Of a stretch of 64,000 nt of DNA, positions 24,095 through 39,100 are shown piece by piece. The position numbers and the translations under genes are program-made. The DNA lies in NCBI RefSeq assembly GCF_023101765.2, contig NC_064220.1, positions 7,750,001 to 7,814,000 on the forward strand. Reading direction: 5' to 3'. The stretch comes from Spodoptera frugiperda. Taxonomy: Eukaryota > Arthropoda > Insecta > Lepidoptera > Noctuidae. The first letter of the stretch is position 1. The number at the start of each line of letters is the position of its first letter. The notes under the pieces were generated by a model. It saw only the letters and a program-made list of their open reading frames with translations, did no database searches and was not told the DNA's origin.

Positions 24095-27000
24095 ATGGGC
24101 GTGGGCCTGCAGCCGCTCGAGTTTACCGAGTGTCTCGCGGATAGCCCCCAGTTCCGAGAGAACTTGCAGAGGCACGAGAAGGAGTTGGAGCGCACCAGCC
24201 AACAGATTAAGCGGCTGATTAAAGAAGTCAAGGATGTGGTGCAAGCCGCCAAGCGTAAGTACTATACATACTTATCTCAGGCCTTTCGTCGGCACGACAA
24301 AGTGATGTTGTGTTATTCAAGTGTTGAGAAGGTTTATGTTACTGAGAACTTGTCCTGCTAACACTTTTTACTAGGTGTATTACCTTCTAGCATTACAATA
24401 TAATTTTGTACGTATTAGTAGTATTAGTATTTGTATCCTCCATTTGTAGTCATCATAAGTGGCTCAGCTAATGTTTGTGCACTGCCAGTAATTGTCTGGT
24501 GATAACAGCTAATCAGTCTGGGCTGTACATGTGTACATAACTACAATGCCCTTGCCACATTAGTATGTTTACATTGTATATTTAGATGTAGTGTGTCATG
24601 CGGCACTAGCTCTGGTTGCTGTGGCTCCCGAGTTGGCCGCAGTCACTTGCAGCCCGAGCTGTGTATGTGTGTGTGAGTGCGCACGGTGTGGAGTGCTGCT
24701 GGAGTATGTGTGTTGTTGTGTGCGCTTCCTACAGTGATTCATGATGAGAGTGCTGTAAGTGTGTCAATGACTTAGTTAATTAGTGTGACTGTTCACTGTC
24801 CACATGCAACCAACAGCTGCACGCATCTATACCTCCATACATATTTATTGTATACATCAATCATATGTTGTACTCTGTTGGACAAAATATTACTTCACGG
24901 TTTCAGTTTTGGCCAACTTTTCAATATTGTCTCGTAAAGTGATTTATCTGGATGCAGTGTGCCGCCAATACAAGATTACACATATTCTGCTCATTCACTA
25001 CTTCCCCTCACTAGCCAGTATTCAGTGAGGTGACTGCTGTGCTTCTTTACCTCTGTCCTTCTGAGTTTTAGTGAGACTAACAAACAGCAGGTCTCCTATA
25101 ATTTTTATATATAAACAAACCGTCTCCTGACAATAAGGAATACATAAAAAACATTCAATTTGGTGCAGCTATACAGGAATTATGCATTGATACATTTTGG
25201 TGATTCATTTTTATTGATATAGATTTTAGTGTTTAAATAGTAGTTGGGACTGCCTTGGGTAGGGGTAAGCAGTATGTATAATTCCATAAATTAAAGAGTA
25301 AGACTATTGCCATATACAAATACAATAATAAATTATCCTGTTTACAACTTTTTTTACAGAATTTATTAATTTTGGTTAATGGTTTACACAATACATAATT
25401 ATTACTGATTAAATGGCTATAGAAACATAAACAAATTCAACAATTAGTTATAGTAACCTCCTTGTGCAAAAAAGTTTAAATCTCTATAAAAATCATTTGC
25501 TGTTCATTAGTTTCGCTAAAACTCGAGAATGGTTGGAGCAATTTGGCTAATTTTGGTCTTGAATTATATGTGGAAGTCCAGGGTTCGTTTTAAAGTTGAG
25601 AAAAAGCTGTTTGAGGGGGTACAAAGTTTGCCGGGTCAGCTAGTAATATATAAATTATCCATTACTATTATACATACCATTGCTTCCGTTTATGTGTTCC
25701 TGATTGACTGATTGGCTCTCCCACAGGTGTAGAGGGACACTAAGATTTTGTAATTTGTACATACATATAAAGTCACTGGCTGTCATTGTATATACTCATA
25801 GCATTCTCTTGTTAATGTTGGTATGGCTTTCTTTACTTTCTGTTCTTAGTGTATTTGTAATTTTTCTTTCTCTCTTCTTTATTCTAGTAAGATAGGATTT
25901 TTATTCAGATCTTTAGCTTACATAATATCATAGGTACATATGAAAATCTTTTTCAAGCAAATTAAAGGTAAAACTTATTCTATTATCTGTTTGGTAATAT
26001 TTTCGGCAAGGGCCTCCTCCAACCTTTGCCACTCTGTCCTTACTTGCACTGTTCCACATCACAGTCTAGTAGGTATTCAGAATTATAACCATATGTGGTG
26101 GTATACAATTATTTCCATTTCATTAAGTAACTAATGCAGATAGTAGGTATATGAGTCAGTGAGCATGATTGTTGGTCTGGTCCTGGTCGTCGCAGGCGAG
26201 AAGGAGCGACGGACGCACACTGGCGAACTGTTCGCGCACGTTGCTAGAGTACCGTGTTGTGTGATAACAACACTGATAGCGCCGTTGGTGCGCCTGCGTC
26301 GCCGTCATCGTCCTCGCCGGTCGCCGCCTCTATCTAGAGAATATCGTTATATCGGACTTACATGCTATTATCTGCATTCTTGTTAATCTTGTCCTTGAGG
26401 GATCGGTCGCGGCACGCGCGCGCTCGCTGGGGACGCGACTCCCTGCTATCAAGATAACCACGTACCTATTGTAATTACATGTACCTACCATTATGTTACA
26501 TTCGTTACACAATGCATTAGTAGGACTTATCCGGAGGTACATAGGTAGGCACAAGTAGCACAAGTATTGTCAACAGAGCCTATGACAGACAAGACACATC
26601 GGTAGTACAGACGCAGTTAGTACGAGTGAGTCACGCGTTCACTGAGACATGCATGCCTTAGCAGCGAGCACAGACACAGCGGTAACTATTGCAGCTGCGC
26701 ACAAGCAGGAGTGGAAACGGGGTGGTTTTAGTTAGTAAGAGTCTGACACTCCTCACCTCGCTCAGCCGGGAGAAGTCAAGCAGTATCGTTTGTAACACAT
26801 TATTGAGCACGTGGTTTGTCACAGTCACTAGTTATATCGGGCCACCGTATGGGCTCCGGAGCAGAAGGTTCCCACTCGTCACTAAAAATGGTACACCGGC
26901 CCACGGAGCCCGGTCGCACTTATAGTGTTACAAATAAATACAAAGGGGAGGAATGACAATTGATTAAATCACGAATAGGGCGACAGAAGAAAGTATGGGG

Positions 27001-30000
27001 ATATTCCCGTGGAATATTCTGAAGTGGGTGAATATTCTATCCCAAGTGACGTTGAATTGTACATGTAGTGTGTCGCGCGCAGGTTTGGGAGCGGCGCAGC
27101 TGGCGCTGGCCACCAGCATGGAGCAGTTCGAGTTCGCGTGCATCGGCGCCTCCATGACGGAGGACGAGCGCGTCATCAGCCACTCGCTGCACCACTTCGC
27201 CACGCTCATCCGCACCATCGAAGACGAGCGGGATCGCATGGTCAGTACTCTGCTCAGGGACGAGTTGCTGCGCGTTCATCTTATATCTTATCTTATACTT
27301 ATTTATTTATTTAATTATCTGTACTTTTATACTTATATTTACTTACATATATCTATATTTTTATACTATATTCTATACTGCTATACCTAATACTAATATA
27401 CTATATAAAGCTGAAAAGTTTGTTTCAACGTGCTCCGGAAATATTGGTCCGACGTGAATCATTCGTTTTGTGTTGGATAGTGCATATTTCCAGGAAGGCT
27501 ATAGGCTATATAACATCACGCTATAACCAATAGGAGCCGAGCAAAGCCGGTGAAACCTCGCGGAAGTAGCTAGTATGAAATAATTTAAAAGGTGTCGAGA
27601 CAATTATTGTTTTTAACCTATACCTACCATCTAGATATTAGGTATTTAGAAATATTCATTGAGCATCGGTCAAAGGTTTCGTGTAATCCACCATTGTAGC
27701 TCAAAGGATGATTCATGAGTGTATGGTCAAACATTGTGACCGACACTCGGTCAGGCACAACTACGAGGAAATTTAAAAATACTGTATTTTTATTTCGTCG
27801 TGTTTTGATACAGAGTGTTTCCTCCTCTGGCTTTGATAATGCCGCGCCTGAATGCGATCGGACATGCTTATGATGACGTTTTGGCTGTCAACTTGCTGAA
27901 TAGTCTCCGAACCGGCCGGTGCTGCGCTTCGCAGCTCATTTAGAGTTTTAGCAGGGTTGCCGTTTGACTTGATCTTGCTTTTAAGCGTGTACTCCAGATG
28001 CGCTGTAATGGATTCAAGAGTTCGAGCAGGCACGCATTATCATGCATTAGGTAGTTTGAAATTATTGTATCCCATGCCGCTCGAATAAGGCAAAACGTGT
28101 TCCTGGAAAACAATGTATTAAACAACACAATACGTTAAATAATGTAGCAGGTCCTCTTGATCGATTGCTGGTACAGCTTGTTCCACCAGTGCTGGTACTA
28201 TTGGCAATTTTATGGCATTTTTAAGACTGTTACGTACCGAATTAAACACACAATATCAAAATATTGAAACAACTAAATAGATAGTTGAAGACAAATTAAA
28301 ATTTTGAAATTATTCGCTTAAACGACTCGATTTGACTAAAACTTAAAATATCGTAGAATTCGTAGATAATGTTGTTAAACATAAAGAATTACCCTTTTAA
28401 TCTATTAGTAAACACCATTTGTACCTCTATTCATAACAAACAATCATTAGAAACACATACGGTAGTGGTCTCGTGTCGCAGAGTACGTATTTGATGAAGG
28501 ATGTACAGGGAATCACTTTCGATTAATTGCCTGTCTAGTAGAGAAGTATGGTCGGTAGTCCCGGCCGTGGTTTGTTGGTAAACACGCGCGACCTTCGCTC
28601 GGGCGCCGCGCCACACGCCGCGCGCTGCGCGCCGCCTGCCAATGAGGCGCGCCGCAGAAAGTGAAACTGCTCCCAATCACTGATGTCACCGTCCTGTCGG
28701 ACCTGTATTCTTGACTCGCCTTGTGTGCGTTTACAAATATTTTTAAATCTATGTTAATTAAAAAGGTACCGTTTTCTGATTCAAACAGTATCAGCTCTTT
28801 TATTTTCACTGATTTGAAAAGTGAGACTTAAGTATAGTTCACCCGGAGCCCCTAGCAATGCGAAAGCTTTCTACTTTAATCCTATTAATTAATTTATTAA
28901 ATGGGACACATAACGGTCTTCTCGTTTGAATGGGTAACGAGAGGGCACAGAGAGTGTAACCTATATTTTATTTTATAAAGAATTCTTCTTTCAAATTGTT
29001 CACGGTGACCCAGCGGCCAATCTGACGCTCTCTGTGAACCTGTAACTGCCGGAACAACGGACTGGTCATAGTGTGTAACGTGTGCGTAATGTGTGGCTGC
29101 AGTAGTAGTGTACGTGGTGCGTTGTGTTCCAGTTGGGGCGCGCGCACGAGCAGATCATCCAGCCGCTCGAGCGCTTCCGCAAGGAGCACATCGGCGCCGT
29201 CAAGGTGAGTGTCGAGAACTACTCGTACCTGCACTTGTACCTGCACTAGTACCTGTACTAGTATATAGTCGCCTGCACTCACCGCGCTCTGTGCTTACAG
29301 GAGGGCAAGAAGAAGTTTGACAAGAAGACTGCCAAGTTCTGTCAGAGCCAGGAGCGCACTCTCTCGCTCTCCACCAAGAAACCGGAGGCCGTGTTCCAGG
29401 AGGTAATACATTCATTTTCATCAAAACGATATGTTTTATCTATGCTAATGTATAAAGATGAAAGAGTTTGTTTGTTTGAACGCGCTAATCTCAAGCTAAT
29501 CAAAAGGAGCCAAGCAGAGCATATATATATATATAGGTAGTCGACTATCGTTTAGACTTTACGACGAATTAGTAAAAATCTTAACAGAGATTAATAAAAA
29601 CCTAGGTGTGTTAATACTACAGAACTATGTCACAATGTGTAAGGACTAACTCAACCATAAGCCAATAGATGTCACTTTAAAGAATAGGGATGATGACGGG
29701 GTCAAAAATAAATTATTACAACTTTTCAGTACAATTAAATATTCAAAAATAATCACACTCTCATTCATAAATTTGATGAACTGCTTAATTTTCGATTTTT
29801 TTCTAGCTAAATTTCTAGAAATAAGTCTGCTATTTGACGTCAAAAACTTATGACGTCATAATAGAGTATTTCATACAAAATTCATAGAAAATATCGTTTT
29901 TGACGTTTCGAAAAAAGTATTGAATTTGACTAGTAGGAAACATAGAGGGCCTATTATGTTGACGAGTAAAGTTTTACATCGCGCAACCTCAGTTTACGTA

Positions 30001-33000
30001 TAAGTATGGGAGAGCCATGCTTCGGCACTGCTGGGCCGGCTCGATCAAAGTGCTACCTCGGCCCCATTACCCCCCTTCCCTAACTTCCCAATCCCCGATT
30101 CCCCAACAACCCTTCAATTCCGGTAACGCACTTGTAACGCCACTGGTGTTTCGGGTGTCCATGGCGGCGAATGCTTACCATCAGATAAAGTTCCCAATGC
30201 GCAACAAACGTAGCGTGGTGCCGGATCCCCACATGGTATTGACTAGGTACACTTGTTTGTGTCGTGGAGCGTGGCGTGAGAGTGACCGTGTGCGCAGGCG
30301 GACGCGGCCATGGACATGGCGGAGCGCGACTTCTGCCAGGCGTCGCTGGAGTACGTGTTCCAGCTGCAGGCCGTGCAGGAGCGCAAGAAGTTCGAGCTGG
30401 TGGAGACGCTGCTGGGCTTCGTGTTCGGCTGGTGGACCTTCCACCACACCGCGCACGACGTGCACGCCGACGCAGAGCCGCGCGTCAAGGACCTGCAGCT
30501 GCGCATACAGCGGGTTAGTACGTGTGCGCGTGTCTATGTGTGCGCGTGTGTGTGTGCGTGTGTGTCTGTGTGTGCGCCCACTAACTCCCCCCCCGCGGCT
30601 TGCAGACGCGCGGCAACTTCGAGGAGATGAGCAAGCAGACCGAGTCGCTGATGAAGAAGATGATGGAGCTGCGGCAGATGGTGAGTCCGCGGCCGGTGGG
30701 CTGTGTGCGGCGTGTGCGTGTGTGCGTGTGTGTGTAACGTGTGTGTGTGTGCGCAGAGCAAGGAGGAGGACGCGGCGCCGGAGGAGGCGGCGGGCGGCGT
30801 GTCGCGCGCCGGGTACCTGTTCCTCATGGAGAAGAGTGAGTCCCTGCACACACACAGTCGCCTACTACACCGCAGCCTGCAGCCGAATGCCATTTAAGCG
30901 CGACAAGCGCTACCGAGAGAGTAGATGACTCAATGTATGAAAACGACACTAACACTTGTCAAACATTACGTTAATCTTACTATACAACATTATTGTGAGT
31001 TTGTGTGTTTGTATATTTATATTTGTTACTCAATCAAGTTGAAACGGCTGAAGGGATCGGGATGATGCCACGGAAACGTGGGCGAGGCCGCTGGCAGAAG
31101 CTAGTGCCATACAATTCGTTTTCTATTTACTATACAAGCGCTATGGCATTTGGCTGATTGGCTCACAGCACTGTACTCTCTAACGAAACGAACTCACCTT
31201 CTAACATCAGTCCATCATCCACTCAGTTGTACACTACAACCACTGACTGTATCGTCACACACTAGTACTGTATACACAAGCACAGCTCTATACGTGTGTA
31301 TGGAGCGGCGTGCGGGCGGACAGTGACGCGCGTGTTCCACAGAGGCCTTCGGCACCACGACGTGGAGCAAGCACTACTGCACGTACGAGCACGGCTCGCG
31401 CCAGCTCGCGCTCACGCCCTACAACCAGATCAACGTCAAGACCACCGGCGCCACGGACGAGCTGGCCGTGAGCGGCGCGCGCGCATGCGCCGAGCCCGTG
31501 GAGCGCCGCTTCTGCTGGGAGGCGCTGCCGGCCGCGCGCGACGCGCCGCTCACGCTGCAGGCGCTGGGCGAGCGCGACCGCGCCGCCTGGCTGCGCGCGC
31601 TGGCCGCCGCGCCCGCGCCCGCGCCGCGCGCCGCGCCGCCCGCGCCCGACCCCGCGCTGGCGCTGGACGACGCCGGCTTCGCCTTCGTGCGCCGCGTGCT
31701 GGCGGCGCTGGAGGCGCGCGGCCTGGAGGAGCAGGGCCTGTACCGCGTGGCGGGCGTGGCCTCCAAGGTGGCGCGCCTCGTGGCGGCGGCGGCGGCGGGC
31801 CGCCTGCCCGCGCTGGAGGACCCGCTGGCGTGGGAGTCCAAGACGCTGACGAGCGCGCTGAAGAGCTACCTGCGCGGCCTGCCCGAGCCGCTGCTGACGC
31901 GCGCGCTGCACGACCAGTTCATCGCCGTCGCCAGTGAGTCGCGCGCTGACGTTTCTTTCACATTTTGGAAAACGCAACGACTCGCCAATTTGCATACTTA
32001 TTTCGAACTGTCAAGAACAGTTTTCTATGATTGTCCGAAATCGAACCCCGGTTTCTCGATGACCTGTCCAATCAATATGATCCACAGACATGCCATTTGT
32101 CTGTTGATTATACATTACATACAATATGTAGAGCGGCTACCCTTCTCATGGAGCCGAGAACATGACACATGACCCTCGTTTGGTGGTCACCACTCGACCA
32201 ACGAGACAGTAGTCAGCCGCTAAATAAACAAAGAAATAACCAGCGCCTTGCAAGTTCTTGACAGTACATTTTTAAAAAAAATTATATCATTATCATCTAT
32301 ATAATCATTGCTGCTTTCTAAGATAATTCAGATACCACTGACAAGCGGTGAAGGAAAACACCGTGAGGAAACCTGGAAGCTTACTCTTGAATCCAATTCG
32401 GATCGATCGACATTGATATTGTGAAAGGACATCTCCCACGCTTAGTGTAATTGTGTCGACACTTTGGAAGTGCCGGCCAAGATGAAAAAATATAATAATC
32501 CGTTAGTACTCCCGAAACACACCCACTGCCTGCGGTCATTGCTGACCGACACTAGCGGAGGACTTGCTTTCAACAGTTTTCAGTTGGCTGTTAAAGACTT
32601 AAGCAATTTTTATTGTCGCACCAAAACTGTAGAAAATGTACGTTAAATGGTTTATTTAATATTATCATTAGGAGTCAAGTACTAATAGATTATTATTTAT
32701 TTTCACCTTGGCCGGCTTTCAAATTTAGATCAAAATGGGTGATGTCCTTTCGTACTCGTGCGGCGCAACACTAGCGCCCGTTGCATCCGTATTGCGTGGA
32801 TATTGAATGAATTAAATTGATATCGAGTTTGGCCTTACACTCCGTACTCTGAATACTATTTCGATATAGTTACGATTGGGCTTGTATAGTTTTGACATAG
32901 AATAATGATTGAGATTTGATTGGATCGAGAGTAAGTAGCGTGCTAGCCCGACAATGTGGTGTGCAGAGAACTCGCGGCGCGCGGAGCGGGCGGCCGGCGT

Positions 33001-36000
33001 GGCGGCGCTGGTGCGCGCGCTGCCCCCCCGCAACCGGGACATGCTGCGCCTCGTGCTGCGCCATCTGCGCAAGTACGTACTCGCACTCTGCACACTGTAC
33101 ACTCATATACTGTACACTGTACACTGTACACCGCGCGCTCACCGCCTGCTTCCCCGCAGCGTGGCGGCGCGCAGCGACAAGAACCTGATGTCGTGCTCCA
33201 ACCTGGCGGTGTGCTTCGGGCCGACGCTGCTGCGGCCGGAGCGGGAGACCGTGGCCTCCATCCTGGACCTCAAGTTCTACAACGTGCTGGTGGAGACGCT
33301 GCTGGACCACTACGAGCAGATCTTCGAGGACGCGCCGCCGCCGCCCGACCACAATGGGGCGCTCAGGTACGGCCCTTGTTGCACCCGCTGCACATTCACA
33401 CTGCTACCTATTTACATATTTATTTATTTATGCAGTGGAAGGTTTACGTGCGGAAACGTAAGAAGACATCTTATGAGAGACAAACACATAGAAAACAAAT
33501 ACCGCTTCAATCCGTGCGGAACATTATTTTGATATACTAGACACGTATTCTTTATTTTCGTTCGGAAACGCCCATTACGCTCACGCGATTATAATTATAT
33601 TGATTGGAAGTATCGCTGCACGTCACGTCTAGTACGACTTATATTTAGAAATGACGTAGAATCCTTCTCCTAAACTTGGATTTTATTTTTATTATATATA
33701 TTTATTTTATTCCGTAAGTACAGATAAGTGTTCCAGCAATTCAGCATTCAAGCTCTTTTGTGGTCAACGTACATGGAGCTGTTCACACAGAATTTTATAC
33801 TTGACTAGCCGACCTGGCAAACTTCGTACCGCCTCAAACATTTTAATCTCACCTTTAAACCTTCCCTGGACTTTCACAAATAATTCAAGACCAAAATTTG
33901 CCAAATAGATCCAGCCATTCTCGAGTTTTACCGAGACTAACAAACAGCAATTCATTTTTATATATAGAGGTTTATTTTAGTGTTGATTTTGTTTGAAAAG
34001 AAAAAACAAATTATTTTCGTTAAAATATTTAGTTGTATTATACTTCTGTAGAATAATACTATTTTTTTAAGTTGCTAAGTCTGCGTTTGGCTGCCAACCC
34101 GCTTACTGCCAGAACGGCGAAGCGAAGATGTGGCCGAAGATGGAGCACATTTTACTCTGACCTTGAAAAGCGCCGGTTGTATTTCTCAGGAAAGATAGAA
34201 GCCGCCAGATTGTTCCATTCCCTGGATGCACGGCCACTCTGTAGGGATGATAGTGGGCCGACTTACTACTAGGAAAGTCTTACTTTCTACTTTGAAAGGA
34301 TGGCGGTAGGATAAGGTCGAATAGATCGGATAGACATTATCCAAAATGTATCCTGTAGTAGATACAGAGACTACTACTAGTCACGTGTAGTTGCATTTAA
34401 CACATAATTGAGTGATCTCCATGCTGTATAATAATCTATCTCCAAGTTTACAAACAACAGTGAATTATAGTATAAATTAAATGAAACCCGTTTATAAAGA
34501 CTAAATCAAATGTAATGTATGTTATGACAAAGTGTCTGACAGGCACAATTATGGAACTAGACATAAGGATAGATTGAGCCAGCCATTCTTTAGATTGACA
34601 AAAATAAGTAAGTCGTTCATGGGATTCTGTGTTAAATATTATAACAAAATTCCAGAGGAAAAAAAACACAAACAAATGAAAGACAATTTAAATTATGTAT
34701 TAAAAAACGATGTGTAGACTAGCATTCTTCAAATTGAATGATTATATAGAGGATAAAAATGCTTGGAGGCAAGCTGGTCCGGCTCCACAGGGCAACGAAA
34801 AAATAAAGTAATTCCAATAATGTAATAATACTAGCGGACCCGACAGACGTTGTCCTGTCTACACGTCTTTAATTTGAAAATTTTATTCTTTTTTTAATAA
34901 GCTAAAACATTCTGGACCTTTTTGATGAAAATTATTATTCAAATGTTATGACAATATCTAACGTCATTAATATTTGACACTGCGATGGTAGCGCCGTCCG
35001 TCGGATCCGATGTAAAACATTCCAAAATCAACAACTACTAATAAATTAAAAATTAATTAAAAAAACATTGTCCAGCGGACAAAATTGTGAATCTAAACCA
35101 TTCTCAGATCCTCTTGAACACACACAAAAAGTTTCATCAAAATCCGTCTAGTCGTTTAAGAGGAGTTCAGTGACATACACACGTACAGAAGAATTATATA
35201 TATAAAGATAACCATGTAATTTCAATGTGTTCTGTTAAACTTGATACAATCATTGTAAATGTGAGAGCCCTGTAATTAGCTAAAACTGAATTAGACTAGT
35301 AGAATGCATTTGTGTCAGCTTGGAGTTGTCATGCTCACTCAAAGGTCTCATTGGCGGTGGCACGGGCATTGGATCGCTCGATTCCCTGCAACATGGTTGA
35401 GTTGGGCGGTGCTGGTGTACGTGTCATGTTCGTGAACGGGCGCTGTCAACTGGGACTGGTCAGCTCCAGACTGCATTGATTTTGTTGTCCTCAAGGTTAT
35501 TTTCTTTTTCTATCACTTTGACTGAATATTAGTTTTACATTGTTCTTACATAGTAGAAGCAATCGAAACAATGTAACCAAGAATTGTATTGTGAATCTGA
35601 TTGAAAAAGAGTAACCTATGGAGTTTCTTGCTCGTTCTTTTCCATAGGAATCTACACTTTGGAACGAGCAAATAGCTTCACTAGAGGACTGTCCGACAGA
35701 CAGACGTTATTAATATTATTATATTTGCTTTGACGTTCAAAAGTGCCTTCCTGGTCTATTTGAAATAAATAATTTTGACTTTGACTTTGTAAATCAACAT
35801 CATATTTTATTTTAAAATCCAAACAAAAATTGACAAAATCAACAGCGTATGGATACTATACCCATTTATCAGAGATAACTGCTCTTGATGCAAATACGCT
35901 CTTTCGCACGATTTTAAAGAGAGAAAATACGTTATCTATACTTATAATAAATCTATACTTATAATAAATCTGTAGAGAGGTCAATTCTGTACATGAAATA

Positions 36001-36070
36001 TATTTCCAAAATAACTATCAGCGGATGATTAGTGATCGATACTGACGCCAAAAATGCAATCAGAAATTTT

Positions 36071-36111
<41 letters not shown>

Positions 36112-39100
36112 ATGTTCTTTATAGAAACAAAAACCACTCGACAGATTTCAACGAAACTTGGTACAATTGTTCTTCATACTCCTGGGCAGGTTATAGTATA
36201 CTTTTCATCACGCTACGATCAATAGGAGCCGAGCAGTGAAGGGAAATGTTGGGAAAATAGGAGAACTTACTCCATTTTTGAAGCTTCCGTCGCGTGTGCA
36301 GCCTTAATGGTTAAAGCTACAAAGAAATCATGTATGACGGAAATGTTCCCCTTAAAATTGTTTAAAAAATATTCAACTACAGCAAATGTCTATCTTTTAT
36401 GGTTGACTCACAATAACACGTATAACTCCCGATAGCTTAGCAGTTCGGAGCTTTCTGATTATATTTGTCTACCTATTATAAAAATCGGTACAGAAACACT
36501 AAAGATATACATGAATTACGCTTAGTTTATATTAAGTAGGTAAAGGCGTAGGTACTTTTATTAATTATAGGTATGAAGTTTTATCTATACATATAATAAA
36601 TTTGTAGAAGGGTCAATTCTGTACCTGATTAATTTTTTTGTCTGTCCGTCTGTCTGTCTATCTGTATGTTCAGGCATCACGTGAAAACTAACGGTTCGAT
36701 TTCGATGAAACTTGGTGTAATTATACCTTATTTTCCTGGGCATAAAATAGGATACTTTTTATCCTGGAAAAATATCTTAATTTTTCACTTTTATACTACA
36801 GAACGCAAGCTCAACAGCAGTAGAGTGATATCCTTAATTATTATGGGCCTAGCCGTATTTGGCTCCAATAGATATTTAAAAGATGTCATTGTTAGAGTTA
36901 GTTACTCAAAATGGAGAAATAAAACATCCACGTGAAGACCGACATCCACGCGGACGGAGTCGCGGGCGGAAGCTAGTTTGTAATATATGGGATCCGGCTA
37001 CCGGATCCGCCGCGCCGGACCGGATTGCAATCCCTACGCGCGCTCAGCATTTACGCATTTGACCCGAATTCAAGTGATTGCAATCAATGCAATCATAATT
37101 CCGAAACGACAGCCCGCGATCCAACCCCAGCCATGTCGCGCGTTCTCACACCATCCATTAACCATCCATTCTACCATTTACTATTACATTATTTAAACTC
37201 CCATTGGCTCTTTTTATTTTTCGTTTTTTGGAATCCAGCTCACATATCGTATTGTACGTACCCCGCACCATCCGTGTTGGCCATATACAGTGCCCTCCAA
37301 AAGTTAGTTGAAATTAGTTCACCTTATCAATGATGTTATATATTTTCCAAAATACGCAGTTTCTATGAATGAACTGTTTACTATTTATGTTTGGATACAC
37401 TATTCTAATACGTACAGTAGGAAATTCCCCGAAATTCATTTTGATTTCTTTCAAAATCTATGTTTATGTGTGCACTACTTGAATTGAGCGCGTCAAAAGT
37501 CAGTTGAAATAGCAAACTTTAAACGATATCCGATACTCTCGCGGTTTTAAATTCATTTATTATTATTGTTAAGGCAGTGTGCGTAGTTTAAATTTAATAA
37601 TAAGATATTGTAAGGTGATTTGACTGTTTTTGAATTAATAATGGCGCCGAGGCGAAAATTAACTGTCGAAGAAAGAATAAAGATTGTGTATGAATACGAA
37701 AAAATTAAAAACTTTAGTGCTGTGGGAAAATTATTTAAAGTTAGTCCAGAAGGTGTCCGAAAAATAATAAAGAAAAGTTTAGAATGTCCTAGTCTTGCAG
37801 ATAGGCCACGGTCGGGGCGTCCTAGGGCTACTACTTCTGTTGATGATCGACTAATAGTGCGGCAGTGTAAAATTAATCCCAAGATTGTGGTACGAGAGAT
37901 CAAAGATCAGTTACAGGAAGCAGGGACCTCGGTTTCTGAAACTACTATCAGGCGACGCCTGCATGATGCTAATTTACGAGGTCACATTGCCAGAAAGAAA
38001 CCTCTTTTAACATCGATCCATAAAAAACGAAGGTTGGAGTTTGCCCACAAGTATTCGGATAAACCAATAGAATTTTGGAAGAGAGTAGTCTTTAGCGATG
38101 AATCGAAGTTCGAACTATTTGGAAATCGCCGTCGGCAAACTGTATGGCGCACAAGCAATGATAACTCTTACGACGACAAATACTTGCAGCCCACTGTGAA
38201 ACACGGCGGTGGGAGTGTGATGGTTTGGGGGTGTTTTTCTTGGCATGGTGTGGGCCGACTGCAAGTAATTGAAGGCAAGATGACAGCACAGGTCTATTGT
38301 AATATTCTCCGTGACAATTTAAAACAATCTGCTGAAACAATGGGGTTAGGTCGGATTTTCAAGTGCCAACAAGACAACGATCCGAAGCATACAGCAAGGA
38401 TAACTAAACAATATTTTGAAGATAACGAAGTGGATTTACTGGAATGGCCTTCGATGTCACCCGACCTTAACCCCATTGAACATTTGTGGGATGAATTAGA
38501 CCGCAGGATCCCTGTTTCCATAAGACGCAACAGGAATTTGTTTAAAAATAAAATTCTTGAAACATGGTCGATTATACCGGTCGAAACATTACAGAATCTT
38601 GTAGAATCAATGCCTAGACGACTTAAAGCAGTTCTACAGAATAATGGCGGTCATACAAAATATTAAAAGTTAAAATATTTGCAAAGACACAAGCCTTAAA
38701 ATATTTTTTCAACAATTTCAACTAACTTTTGGTAACGTGATTTCATTGTTAATCTACATAAATTATAATTATAAAATTTGTTATGATTCTTTTACTGACA
38801 GAAATATTCTAAATTGATTATATTTTAATAAATAATTCTTGAAGCCACGATTTTATTTGGTTTTATTATAATTTCCTCACATTTACTACATTATTGATCA
38901 TTTCAACTAACTTTTGGAGGGCACTGTAAATATATTAAAGGTAACTCTTCGACAACGATTTCAACCATAACTTGTCCGTTACAAGACTTTTTTCACATAA
39001 ACTTCATTTCCACCAACGTTGCTGTTGACTTTGATTCCATGAGTATCCCAGTACTCTAACGCGCACATTAACTATGGGATACTATGTGTATGTGGCACCG

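Noticed and set aside
26159..26386. Alternative Graf exon after a TCGTCGCAG acceptor
   Set aside because: It is open and in a compatible phase, but it lacks conserved BAR sequence and has no donor. Exon 2 at 27083 gives the expected homology.
30181..30855. Minus-strand open frame over Graf exons 5-7
   Set aside because: It runs through introns made of GT repeats and has no recognisable domain. It is a shadow of the plus-strand gene.
34072..34272. 66-codon plus-strand frame in Graf intron 10
   Set aside because: It has no recognised domain or splice context; possibly repeat-derived but not supportable as a gene.
36987..37333. Open frames before the Tc1 element
   Set aside because: They run into the transposon end and have no domain or codon bias; chance frames.
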